DNA from: Alphaproteobacteria bacterium
GTDB taxonomy: Bacteria > Pseudomonadota > Alphaproteobacteria > SMXP01
NCBI GenBank assembly: GCA_021774995.1
Contig: JAJFIM010000481.1
Location: forward strand, 1 to 6,236
Reading direction: 5' to 3'
Length of the DNA stretch: 6,236 bases
Shown here piece after piece: positions 1 to 6,078 of the stretch (within the stretch, counting starts at the first letter, position 1; every line of letters starts with the position of its first letter). A program made the translations under genes and the position numbers. The notes below the pieces were generated by a model, which saw only the letters and a program-made list of their open reading frames with translations, was not told the DNA's origin and did not search any database.

Positions 1-626
1 TGGGCATTTCGTATCCAGAGATTTATGAGATGCAGGCGCGGGCGATTTTTGAAGCGGCGTTGCTTGTCAAAAAAGAGACGGGCGTCTCGGTGCTGCCTGA
101 GATTATGATTCCGCTTGTGGCGATGGAAGAAGAATTGCACATCTTGAAAGATAAAATTATCGCAGTTGCGGCTGAAGTGGAGCGGGAGAGGTCTGAGAAG
201 CTCGATTATCTCATCGGCACGATGATCGAGCTGCCGCGCGCGGCGTTGAGGGCGGGCGATATTGCCGCCCATGCGGAGTTTTTCAGCTTCGGCACTAATG
301 ATCTCACGCAAACGACTTTTGGCATCAGCCGCGATGATTCTGCGCTTTTCATGAATGACTATATTCGCGCCGGTATTTTTAAGCAGGACCCCTTTGTCAC
401 TCTCGATCAGTCAGGCGTCGGCGAATTGGTGGAAATCGCCGTGGAGCGCGGCCGCGGGGTGCGGGGCGATATCAAGCTCGGCATTTGCGGCGAGCATGGC
501 GGCGATCCGGCCTCCATCGCCTTTTGCCACAAAGCGGGTCTCGATTACGTTTCCTGCTCGCCCTACCGTGTTCCCATCGCCCGCCTCGCCGCCGCCCAAG
601 CCGCGTTGGGCGAAAAGAAAGCGTGA
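1..626 (+). CDS. ppdK: Pyruvate phosphate dikinase, C-terminal part (5' end outside window)
   Basis: The reading frame is open from the window edge (first whole codon at base 3) to TGA at 624-626 and gives the last 207 residues of a protein usually near 880-900 residues long. The enzyme interconverts pyruvate, ATP and phosphate with phosphoenolpyruvate, AMP and pyrophosphate in the cytoplasm. What remains is the C-terminal PEP/pyruvate-binding TIM barrel. Counting from the first whole codon, GISYPEI opens the segment, GTMIELPRA (residues 72-80) carries the metal-binding Glu76, SFGTNDLTQTTFG (95-107) carries the Asn99-Asp100 pair, and GICGEHGGDP (160-169) carries the catalytic Cys162. The ending DYVSCSPYRVPIARLAAAQ is typical of the family. 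All catalytic residues expected in this part are present, so it looks functional. The ATG at base 30 is internal, not the start. No terminator is visible in the 27 bases before the next gene. Confidence 0.96.
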   Translation, partial: GISYPEIYEMQARAIFEAALLVKKETGVSVLPEIMIPLVAMEEELHILKDKIIAVAAEVERERSEKLDYLIGTMIELPRAALRAGDIAAHAEFFSFGTNDLTQTTFGISRDDSALFMNDYIRAGIFKQDPFVTLDQSGVGELVEIAVERGRGVRGDIKLGICGEHGGDPASIAFCHKAGLDYVSCSPYRVPIARLAAAQAALGEKKA

Positions 627-653
627 GTTTCAATAGTTGAAAGGATCGCGTCA

Positions 654-1022
654 ATGGACATTGACCATGTGGTGCTGTGGGTGGAAAACCCAAAACGCGC
701 GCTGGATTTCTACATCAATATTCTTGGCCTTGCGCCGGTGCGCGTAAAGGATTTCGAAGAGGGCAGGGCGCCCTTTCCGAGCGTTCGTCTCAATGAGACC
801 ACTATACTCGATTTGATGGACCACAGCATGTTGCCACGTGTACGCAAATTCACCGATGGCGGAGAGCGTAGTGGGGGAGCGCCCATCAATCACCTCTGTC
901 TGTCCATGAACGCCGCGGATTACGCATCGCTCAACGCCCGGCTATTGGCGCAGGGCGTGGAACTCAAGACGAGCGGAGAAAAAGCGTTTGGCGCGCAAGG
1001 GCATGCCGAACACTCAGTATAG
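654..1022 (+). CDS. VOC/glyoxalase-family protein, truncated by an in-frame amber codon
   Basis: The 122-residue product has the vicinal-oxygen-chelate (glyoxalase/bleomycin-resistance/dioxygenase) fold. MDIDHVVLWVENPKRALDFY is a classic first beta-strand and helix with metal-ligand candidate His5, and APINHLCLSM opens the second beta-alpha-beta-beta-beta half. The substrate cannot be told; the family includes glyoxalases, dioxygenases and binding proteins. The start is supported by GAAAGGA at 639-645, eight bases before ATG. TAG at 1020-1022 ends the frame immediately after AEHSV, just before the usual final strand. The same frame then reads VCDADGNVLEMRHYDELS and stops at TAA (1077-1079). 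The expected residue at the stop is Tyr (codon TAT or TAC), so one third-base change would explain it. The product as written lacks the last metal-ligand Glu and is probably inactive unless the stop is read through or is a sequencing error. It follows ppdK by 27 bases and may be cotranscribed. Confidence 0.85.
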   Translation: MDIDHVVLWVENPKRALDFYINILGLAPVRVKDFEEGRAPFPSVRLNETTILDLMDHSMLPRVRKFTDGGERSGGAPINHLCLSMNAADYASLNARLLAQGVELKTSGEKAFGAQGHAEHSV

Positions 1023-1079
1023 GTCTGCGATGCGGACGGAAATGTTCTGGAGATGCGGCACTATGATGAATTGTCATAA
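1023..1079 (+). pseudogene. Detached 3' end of the VOC gene (18 codons behind the amber stop)
   Basis: Directly behind the TAG, in the same frame, 18 codons encode VCDADGNVLEMRHYDELS followed by TAA. This is the standard VOC-family ending: D-x-D-G-N-x-(L/I)-E, in which the Glu (codon 1050-1052) is the third metal ligand, then a short closing strand. It has no start codon or ribosome-binding site of its own. Its good preservation implies the interruption is recent, artefactual, or tolerated by readthrough. With a sense codon at 1020-1022 the intact protein would be 141 residues, within the normal length range for single-domain VOC proteins. Confidence 0.8.
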
Positions 1080-1115
1080 AAAATGCATCCCGAATAAGCA
1101 ACTGACCGTCTCTTA

Positions 1116-1141
1116 AAGCCGCCTCGCACACATGGCGGTTT
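1116..1141 (+). terminator. Weak terminator-like hairpin after the VOC gene
   Basis: AAGCCGCC (1116-1123) can pair with GGCGGTTT (1134-1141), including one G-U pair, around a 10-base loop. The right arm ends in only three T before CC, so intrinsic termination would be weak. Its place between the VOC stop and the next gene's leader fits a terminator for the ppdK-VOC transcript. It could also be chance GC-rich pairing. Confidence 0.4.
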
Positions 1142-1163
1142 CCATAGGTTAATATATAAGATA

Positions 1164-1192
1164 TGCCTCCTGTATTGAGAATTCAGGAGGCA
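1164..1192 (+). promoter_or_regulatory. Perfect 9-bp inverted repeat overlapping the hydrolase Shine-Dalgarno
   Basis: TGCCTCCTG (1164-1172) is the exact reverse complement of CAGGAGGCA (1184-1192). Inside, after one T-T mismatch, ATT and AAT can add three pairs and leave a GAG loop. The right arm contains a consensus AGGAGG (1185-1190), nine bases before the ATG at 1200, so in RNA the hairpin would bury the ribosome-binding site behind a GC-rich stem. This could be a translational switch or thermosensor-like element; as DNA, the same dyad could be a repressor operator. The AT-rich stretch just upstream (1149-1164) could hold a -10 element. If transcription starts inside the left arm, the RNA hairpin would be incomplete. 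Confidence 0.5.
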
Positions 1193-1199
1193 AAAACCC

Positions 1200-2282
1200 A
1201 TGATCAGAACCACGACAGACGCGGCGCGCGGCGATTATGCCGAGCATTATCACCCCAATACGGAAGAACTGGGCGCGGCTGAAATGCGGATCACCGCTTT
1301 GGGAACGGGCCGGCCTTTTTTGCGCCGCTCCCAGGCCAACGCCTCCTGGCTGATCGAACTTGGCAATGGCGATAAATTTGTTTTCGATTTTGGCTTTGGC
1401 TCGCAGATGAATTTCACCGCCCTGGAAATTCCTTATAATGACATCACAGCCTGGTTCGCCACGCATCTGCATACGGATCATGTCGGCGATTTTGGCCAGG
1501 TGTGGATCGGGAGCTGGGCCGGGGGGCGGTTAAAACCCTTGGAAGTTTACGGTCCTTCAGGGCCGGTGACAAAATATGGATTCCGTCATTTTATCGAAAA
1601 ACAAAGAGAGTCTTACGCCTGGGATACGGATACGCGGGTTGGCCTTCTTCCTGCGATCGGCGCGGAGGTGAATGTTCATGAATTCGATTATTCCAAAGTC
1701 CATGTGGTCTATGAACATAATGGCGTGAAGATCACCAGTTTTCCGGCGGTGCATATTTACGATGGACCGGTGTCTTTGAAACTGGAATGGAACGGTCTGA
1801 CATTTGTGTATTCAGGCGACACGACGCCAAGCACATTCATGGTCGAAAATGCGCAAGGCGCCGATGTGCTGGTGCATGAAACATTTAACACGGTTGGGCA
1901 ATTGATGGAGCGCTCAGGCTATGATGAGCGCACGGCGCGGGGCATCGGCACCATGGCGCATTCAGATCCCGGCGAGGCGGCGTCCGTTGTTGCGCAATGC
2001 GATCCAAGACTTTTCGTGGCTTTTCATTTTTTCAACGATTTTGACACAGCGCCCGAGATGGAAGCCGAAATCCGCAAACACTGGAGCGGCCCTCTGGCGC
2101 TCGCCACTGATTTCATGGTGATCAATGCCACTAAAGAACGAATTGTTCAACGCATGGCTGTGATCTCAAATCATGTCTGGCCGAACAAAGCGCGCCATAA
2201 AGGCTTCGGCGCCGCGGCGCGCAAAGAGCGCATGCAGATGTCCGCCTGGCTGCGCGAAAGGGAAGTCTATCCCAAAGGCTAA
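1200..2282 (+). CDS. MBL-fold metallo-hydrolase (RNase Z/arylsulfatase-like)
   Basis: This 360-residue protein has a full set of metallo-beta-lactamase-fold zinc ligands. HLHTDH (residues 89-94) is the HxHxDH motif, His185 sits in FPAVHIYDG, Asp207 in YSGDTTPS, His226-Glu227 in VLVHETFN, His254 in MAHSDPGEAA and His276 in FVAFHFFND. Their order resembles RNase Z and the related arylsulfatase/phosphodiesterase branch, so hydrolysis of an ester or phosphodiester is likely. The substrate is unknown. From memory, the wording (NTEEL, ITALGTGRP, SHVWPNKARH) resembles hydrolases that databases label GntH-like after guanitoxin biosynthesis, but no other such gene is visible and I do not assign that role. 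No clear signal peptide is seen, so it is probably cytoplasmic. AGGAGG nine bases upstream fixes the ATG at 1200 over the internal ATG at 1284, and the N-terminal NTEEL stretch appears to belong to the family. The site lies in a perfect inverted repeat. The MFS gene follows after 44 bases. Confidence 0.9.
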   Translation: MIRTTTDAARGDYAEHYHPNTEELGAAEMRITALGTGRPFLRRSQANASWLIELGNGDKFVFDFGFGSQMNFTALEIPYNDITAWFATHLHTDHVGDFGQVWIGSWAGGRLKPLEVYGPSGPVTKYGFRHFIEKQRESYAWDTDTRVGLLPAIGAEVNVHEFDYSKVHVVYEHNGVKITSFPAVHIYDGPVSLKLEWNGLTFVYSGDTTPSTFMVENAQGADVLVHETFNTVGQLMERSGYDERTARGIGTMAHSDPGEAASVVAQCDPRLFVAFHFFNDFDTAPEMEAEIRKHWSGPLALATDFMVINATKERIVQRMAVISNHVWPNKARHKGFGAAARKERMQMSAWLREREVYPKG

Positions 2283-2302
2283 TTTTCCCTATACGCGCCA
2301 CC

Positions 2303-2324
2303 CCGCGTCGGTTAGGTTGCGCGG
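2303..2324 (+). promoter_or_regulatory. Small GC hairpin just before the MFS start codon
   Basis: CCGCG (2303-2307) can pair with CGCGG (2320-2324) around a 12-base loop, ending two bases before the ATG at 2327. No good Shine-Dalgarno sequence is visible here; GGTTAGG at 2310-2316 is the nearest purine-rich run. Translation of the transporter may therefore be weak or coupled to the upstream hydrolase. A five-pair stem in GC-rich DNA can arise by chance. Confidence 0.2.
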
Positions 2325-2326
2325 CC

Positions 2327-3568
2327 ATGACTGAAACAATTGCTCCGCCGCCTCTCAGCGCATCCCCGCTCACCGATGACCGCATTGCGCGCCGCAATGC
2401 CGTGCTTCTTTCCATCAGCCAAGCGATCTATGGATCAAGCGCGTTCGTGATGATCGCCACCGGTGGCTTGGTGGGATATGAACTGGCCAGTGACAAAGGG
2501 CTCGCGACGCTTCCCATTTCCGCCTATGTGGTGGGCACGGCCTGCGCCACTTTCCCCGCTTCGCTCTATATGCGCCGCGTTGGCCGCAAATGGGGTTTTA
2601 TCACCGGCGCGCTGTTTGGCTTTGCGAGCGGCGCCATGGCGGTGGCGGCTATCTTGATGCACAGTTTTGCTTTGCTGGTTTTGGCTTTGTTTGTGGGCGG
2701 CGCTTATCAGGCGTTTGCTCAATTTTACCGTTTCGCCGCCGCTGACCGCGCGAGCGCGGGCTTTATGCCCAAAGCGGTGTCGTGGGTGATGGTGGGCGGC
2801 ATTGCCGGGGCGTTTATCGGACCGGCTGTGGTGATTTCGGCTAAGGACATAATTCCAGGCGGCGTCTTTGCAGGATGTTACGCCGCCACAATGGCGCTCA
2901 CGCTTCTGGCTATGGGGTTCTTGTGGTTTATTGATATCCCACGCGACAATCCGGATGATCACAAAAAACCGGCGCGTCCGTTGGCCGTGATCGCGCGGCA
3001 GCCCCGGCTGATTATCGCCGTTGCTTGCGGCATGCTGAGTTACGCCATGATGAATTTGGTGATGACGGCGGCGCCTCTTGCCATGGTTGGAGATGGACAC
3101 AGCGTCGACGACGCCGCGTTCGCAATTCAATGGCATGTGCTGGGCATGTTTGTTCCCAGTTTTTTTACCGGCGCCTTGATCGCCCGCTTTGGCAAAGAGG
3201 CGATTATTTCCGTCGGTATGATCCTCCTTGCCGGATGCGGCATCGTGGCGCTGATGGGCGTTGAACTCTACAACTATATGGGGGCGCTGGTGTTGCTCGG
3301 CCTTGGATGGAATTTTGGTTTCATAGGCGCCACCACCATGGTGACGAAATGTTACCATGCGGGAGAAAAAGCCAAAGTGCAGGGCCTCAATGATTTTCTG
3401 GTGTTCTCAACCGTTGCGGTGGCGTCCCTGTCATCAGGAAAAATGCTTCACGTCGCCGGCTGGCAGACCATTAACATGGTCTTGTTCCCCCTCGTGCTGC
3501 TGGCCCTGGCGCTGGTCGCCTGGCTGCGGCTGGCGGGCCATCATGAGCGCGTGAGGCCGGTGAGATAA
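2327..3568 (+). CDS. MFS transporter, 12 transmembrane segments
   Basis: The 413-residue product is a major facilitator superfamily carrier of the inner membrane. After a polar, proline-rich N-terminus (residues 1-22), hydrophobic stretches fall at about 24-49, 61-80, 90-111, 113-131, 150-171, 178-203, 227-252, 265-287, 291-311, 314-338, 353-372 and 378-402, which fits 12 helices. YMRRVGRKWG (81-90) is a degenerate motif A between helices 2 and 3, and IARFGKEA (285-292) is its echo in the second half. The charged loop at 204-226 (PRDNPDDHKKPARP) is the usual link between the two six-helix halves. FYRFAAADRA (133-142) between helices 4 and 5 is characteristic of one MFS_1 subgroup, but I cannot name its substrate. 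No in-frame start codon lies between the previous stop and this ATG. It starts 44 bases after the hydrolase, so cotranscription is likely. Confidence 0.9.
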   Translation: MTETIAPPPLSASPLTDDRIARRNAVLLSISQAIYGSSAFVMIATGGLVGYELASDKGLATLPISAYVVGTACATFPASLYMRRVGRKWGFITGALFGFASGAMAVAAILMHSFALLVLALFVGGAYQAFAQFYRFAAADRASAGFMPKAVSWVMVGGIAGAFIGPAVVISAKDIIPGGVFAGCYAATMALTLLAMGFLWFIDIPRDNPDDHKKPARPLAVIARQPRLIIAVACGMLSYAMMNLVMTAAPLAMVGDGHSVDDAAFAIQWHVLGMFVPSFFTGALIARFGKEAIISVGMILLAGCGIVALMGVELYNYMGALVLLGLGWNFGFIGATTMVTKCYHAGEKAKVQGLNDFLVFSTVAVASLSSGKMLHVAGWQTINMVLFPLVLLALALVAWLRLAGHHERVRPVR

Positions 3569-3573
3569 CACGG

Positions 3574-3638
3574 CCTTTGTGCAAAGGGGATGAGCGGCGT
3601 ATGCGGCACTATGCTTAATTTACAATAACTTCCCCTTT
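3574..3638 (+). promoter_or_regulatory. Competing inverted repeats after the MFS gene
   Basis: CCTTTG (3574-3579) is complementary to CAAAGG (3582-3587), giving a short hairpin just after the MFS stop. The same AAAGGGGA (3583-3590) is also perfectly complementary over eight bases to TCCCCTTT (3631-3638). The two pairings exclude each other. Neither is followed by a T run, so this is not a convincing intrinsic terminator. It may help end or process the MFS transcript, or be chance. Confidence 0.25.
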
Positions 3639-3641
3639 CCG

Positions 3642-3685
3642 TTAGCCTTGGTCTATATTAGCCTTGGTCTATATTAGCCTTAGTC
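3642..3685 (+). repeat. 16-bp tandem direct repeat upstream of the RTX gene
   Basis: The unit TTAGCCTTGGTCTATA occurs exactly at 3642-3657 and 3658-3673. A third partial copy, TTAGCCTTAGTC (3674-3685), has one mismatch in 12 bases. The array ends 32 bases before the RTX start codon, in a stretch much more AT-rich than its surroundings. Repeated sites at this position could be operators, or a small slippage duplication that shapes the promoter. Confidence 0.9.
3648..3675 (+). promoter_or_regulatory. Candidate sigma-70-type promoter for the RTX gene
   Basis: TTGGTC (3648-3653) as -35 and TATATT (3670-3675) as -10 are 16 bases apart, inside the tandem repeat. TTGGTC shares TTG with the consensus and TATATT matches five of six bases. 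Transcription would start near 3682 and leave a leader of about 35 bases. The -35 comes from repeat copy one, and the -10 spans the junction of copies two and three, so the duplication itself sets the spacing. Another TATATT at 3654-3659 lacks a good -35. This is an inference from sequence only. Confidence 0.35.
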
Positions 3686-3717
3686 AAACTTAAATCAATT
3701 TTAAGAGTGAGGGTATC

Positions 3718-6078
3718 ATGGCTGTTTTAACTTCCGGGACCACTTTTCCCATAGATTTCACGACGTTGGATCTCACAGGCTTGCGGGATGGTGATATCTT
3801 ACCGGGAGCAAGTTCGACGAGTTTTGGCGTGGATGAGCTTGACGGAACCATCAATACGATCACCGGCATCGGGTTTGCGTTTGATGTCTTCGGCGATCCC
3901 ACCGGGGGAACGGTTACCGGCTGGCAGCAGACGGATGGGGGGACATTGGTGTTTAACCTCACGGGGGTAAATGACAGTTTGGTGTCGCTCGTAGGTTTCG
4001 TTGATGCGCTGGACACAAACGGATTTCTCTCGACGCTTGCCTCCGGCGCCGATAGTTTCACGGGCTCTCCTTTTGCCGATCATCTGCTCGGCTATGCGGG
4101 CAATGATACGATCATCGGCGGTAATGGCGCCGACACGCTGGACGGTGGCGCTGGCGCTGACAGCCTTAATGGCGGCGCGGGTGTTGATTTTGCCGGCTAC
4201 GCTTCGAGTGCGATCAGTGTGAATGTTTCTCTTACAAGTCCCGGCTCGAACACCGGCGATGCGGTGAGTGATGCTTACACTTCCATCGAAGGTCTCATTG
4301 GTTCCGGTTTTAATGACACGCTGGAAGGGGATGGCGGGGCCAACCCCTTACATGGCGGCGTCGGCAACGACTTGCTGATTGGCGGCGCGGGGGCCGATGG
4401 CCTTGATGGCGGCGCGGGGTTTGATTTTGCCAGCTATGAGCCGAGCGCTGCCGGTGTCAGCGCCTCTCTCAGCAATCCCGGCGGCAATTCGGGCGATGCT
4501 GCGGGTGACACATACACCGCCATTGAAGGGATTAGGGGGTCCAGCTTTAGCGATACTTTAGAGGGCAATGGCGGCTCGAATATCCTGATTGGCAATCAGG
4601 GCAACGATATGCTGCGCGGCCTGAGCGGTAATGACGCACTGTGGGGCGTCAGCGACACTAACACGCTCGACGGTGGTGCGGGCAGCGATACACTCAATGG
4701 AGGCACGGGCACGGACACGGCGAGCTACGCCACATCGAGCGTCGGCGTTTTCGCGACCCAGAAATTCAGTTTTCTCAATAACGGCGATGCAGCGGGCGAT
4801 AGTTTTGTTTCAATTGAAAACATGCTGGGCTCGTCTTTTAACGATCTTTTGGGCGGTACTGATCTTGCTAACAACATTAATGGCGGTGCCGGCAATGACT
4901 GGTTGTTCGGCTTTGCCGGTAACGACACATTGGTGGGCGGGTCCGGCAATGACACGCTGAACGGCGGCGCCGGGGCGGACAGCCTCGATGGCGGCGGCGG
5001 CATAGATCTTGCCAGCTATAAATTATTGGGCACGAGCGGCGTAAACGCCTCTCTTGTCGCGCCTGGCTCAAACACCGGCGATGCGGCGGGTGACGTCTAT
5101 ACTTCCATTGAAGGTTTCAGAGGCACTGATTTCAACGATACATTGGAAGGCGACGCCGCAGCCAACAGCTTAGCCGGCGCGGGCGGCGACGATATACTGA
5201 GCGGCGGCGCCGGGGCTGATACGCTGAACGGCGGCGCGGGAACCGACACGGCGAGCTATGCTTCGTCAGGCTCTGGCCTGTGGGCGCTCCAGAATTTTGG
5301 CTTTCTGAATAATGGCGATGCGGCGGGTGACGCGTTCACTAAAATCGAGAATATGCTGGGCTCGTCCTTTAATGATCTTCTGGGCGGCAATGATTTAGCC
5401 AATATTATTGACGGTGGGGCGGGCTCCGGCGCTGACTGGCTGTTCGGCTTTTTGGGCGATGATACGCTGATCGGCGGCCTTGGCGACGACACGCTGAACG
5501 GCGGCGCGGGCGCGGACAGCCTTAACGGCGGCGCGGGTTTTGATTTCGCCAGCTACAAGTTATTGGGCTCGGCGGGCGTCAACGCCTCGCTCACCACGCC
5601 CGGTTCCAACACCGGCGACGCTTTGGGCGATAGCTACGTGGCCATTGAGGGCCTCAGAGGCACTGATTTTAACGACACGCTGGAAGGGGACGGCGCGGGC
5701 AACACCCTGATCGGCAACCAGGGCGACGACAGTCTGCTGGGACTGGGTGGCGCTGATAGTCTAGTTGGAGGGGGCGGCGCTGACACGCTGGAAGGCGGCA
5801 CGGGAAATGATACGCTGAATGGCGGTGGCGGCGACGATACTTTCATTTATGATCTTGGCGATGGCGCCGACACAATCAACGGATTTGTCGCTGGGGCTTT
5901 AAGCGATGACGTGCTGAATTTGGGCATCAGCCCGGCGTTTGACACCTTCTTGGAAGTCCAGGCGGTGGCGAGCCAGGTTGGTCTTGATACGGTGATCGAT
6001 TTTAGCGGCGGAGACACTATCACGCTAGTCGGCGTTACAGCTGCTAATCTTCATGCGGATGATTTTATATTTGGGTGA
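3718..6078 (+). CDS. Large RTX-repeat calcium-binding protein with type I secretion-like C-terminus
   Basis: The 786-residue product has three parts. Residues 1-119 form a non-repetitive, probably beta-rich N-terminal domain containing FDVFGDPTGGTVTGWQ, a wording I recognise from other alphaproteobacterial RTX proteins. Residues 120-708 carry many GGxGxDxLxGG nonapeptide repeats that bind calcium as a beta-roll, interleaved with longer modules (GDAAGDxYTxIEGxxGSxFNDTLEG). Residues 709-786 are a C-terminal flank ending ADDFIFG, like the uncleaved signal of type I (ABC transporter) secretion substrates. There is no Sec signal peptide, no cysteine and only nine Lys plus Arg, so it is extremely acidic, as expected for a protein folding outside the cell in calcium. 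No catalytic domain is recognised; adhesin, surface-layer or matrix roles are possible. GAGGG (3709-3713) lies four bases before the ATG, rather close, but the next in-frame ATG is at codon 298. No type I secretion genes are in the window. Confidence 0.92.
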   Translation: MAVLTSGTTFPIDFTTLDLTGLRDGDILPGASSTSFGVDELDGTINTITGIGFAFDVFGDPTGGTVTGWQQTDGGTLVFNLTGVNDSLVSLVGFVDALDTNGFLSTLASGADSFTGSPFADHLLGYAGNDTIIGGNGADTLDGGAGADSLNGGAGVDFAGYASSAISVNVSLTSPGSNTGDAVSDAYTSIEGLIGSGFNDTLEGDGGANPLHGGVGNDLLIGGAGADGLDGGAGFDFASYEPSAAGVSASLSNPGGNSGDAAGDTYTAIEGIRGSSFSDTLEGNGGSNILIGNQGNDMLRGLSGNDALWGVSDTNTLDGGAGSDTLNGGTGTDTASYATSSVGVFATQKFSFLNNGDAAGDSFVSIENMLGSSFNDLLGGTDLANNINGGAGNDWLFGFAGNDTLVGGSGNDTLNGGAGADSLDGGGGIDLASYKLLGTSGVNASLVAPGSNTGDAAGDVYTSIEGFRGTDFNDTLEGDAAANSLAGAGGDDILSGGAGADTLNGGAGTDTASYASSGSGLWALQNFGFLNNGDAAGDAFTKIENMLGSSFNDLLGGNDLANIIDGGAGSGADWLFGFLGDDTLIGGLGDDTLNGGAGADSLNGGAGFDFASYKLLGSAGVNASLTTPGSNTGDALGDSYVAIEGLRGTDFNDTLEGDGAGNTLIGNQGDDSLLGLGGADSLVGGGGADTLEGGTGNDTLNGGGGDDTFIYDLGDGADTINGFVAGALSDDVLNLGISPAFDTFLEVQAVASQVGLDTVIDFSGGDTITLVGVTAANLHADDFIFG
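4714..5244 (+). repeat. Higher-order B-A module pair, first copy
   Basis: This 531-base block (residues 333-509) contains one B module (LNNGDAAGDSFVSIENMLGS, then DWLFGFAGND) and one A module marked by ASYKLLG and GVNASL. The next block repeats the same order. Over the 12 codons starting at Met369 (MLGSSFNDLLGG) the two copies differ at four bases, all silent, so the duplication is old enough to have drifted while the protein was conserved. Confidence 0.8.
5245..5781 (+). repeat. Higher-order B-A module pair, second copy
   Basis: This block (residues 510-688) repeats the B-A pair of the preceding 531 bases: LNNGDAAGDAFTKIENMLGS, DWLFGFLGDD, ASYKLLG, GVNASL and RGTDFNDTLEGD all recur in order. 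It is two residues longer because the B module reads GAGSGADWLFG where the first copy reads GAGNDWLFG. Its last part (LIGNQGDDSLLGLGGAD) instead matches the end of the second A module (LIGNQGNDMLRGLSGND), suggesting shuffling or conversion between modules. Confidence 0.75.
5842..6075 (+). other. C-terminal secretion-signal-like segment of the RTX protein
   Basis: Residues 709-786 follow the last nonapeptide with FIYDLGDGADTINGF, then a hydrophobic, alanine- and aspartate-rich stretch and DTVIDFSGGDTITLVGV, ending HADDFIFG. This glycine-poor, acidic tail with a terminal hydrophobic cluster is what type I secretion substrates usually carry and is not removed on export. The assignment rests on family resemblance. 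Confidence 0.65.

Larger units (their letters stand above)
4075..5841 (+). repeat. RTX calcium-binding repeat region (residues 120-708)
   Basis: Glycine/aspartate nonapeptides such as GGAGADSLN, GGSGNDTLN and GGTGNDTLN recur throughout. They are grouped in six longer modules, each beginning with a GxD-x-ASY-like stretch: Asp157, Asp236, Asp333, Asp430, Asp510 and Asp609. The intervals are 79, 97, 97, 80 and 99 residues. Modules one, two, four and six are type A (GVxASLxxPGxNTGDAxGDxY); three and five are type B (FxFLNNGDAAGDxFxxIENMLGSSFNDLLGG). The resulting order is A-A-B-A-B-A. Confidence 0.9.

Noticed and set aside
628..642. TTTCAA-TAG-TTGAAA inverted repeat between ppdK and the VOC gene
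   Set aside because: It is a short AT-rich stem with a three-base loop and no T run. It may be a chance palindrome and leaves AGGA mostly free, so no function is assigned.
2435..3358. A 307-codon open frame on the - strand opposite the MFS gene
   Set aside because: Its translation is rich in His, Arg, Gln and Lys with no recognisable motif, as expected from the complement of a GC-rich membrane-protein gene. The + strand frame has clear helices and MFS motifs.
3601..3613. A 13-base match, ATGCGGCACTATG, to the VOC gene tail (1053-1065), suggesting a second VOC remnant after the MFS gene
   Set aside because: The codons before 3601 do not resemble a VOC C-terminus, and one 13-base match in about 6 kb is within chance expectation.
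3689..3705. CTTAAA-N5-TTTAAG inverted repeat in the RTX leader
   Set aside because: A six-pair stem made almost entirely of A and T is expected in an AT-rich leader and does not cover the ribosome-binding site.
4075..5841. Regularly repeated DNA considered as a CRISPR array or satellite
   Set aside because: The repeats vary in sequence and spacing, keep one open frame and encode RTX nonapeptides.
3690..5846. Several open frames on the - strand and in the other + frame across the RTX gene
   Set aside because: They are repetitive, rich in Pro/Ser or Ala/Arg, and mirror the glycine/aspartate repeats. They lack ribosome-binding sites and any family resemblance.
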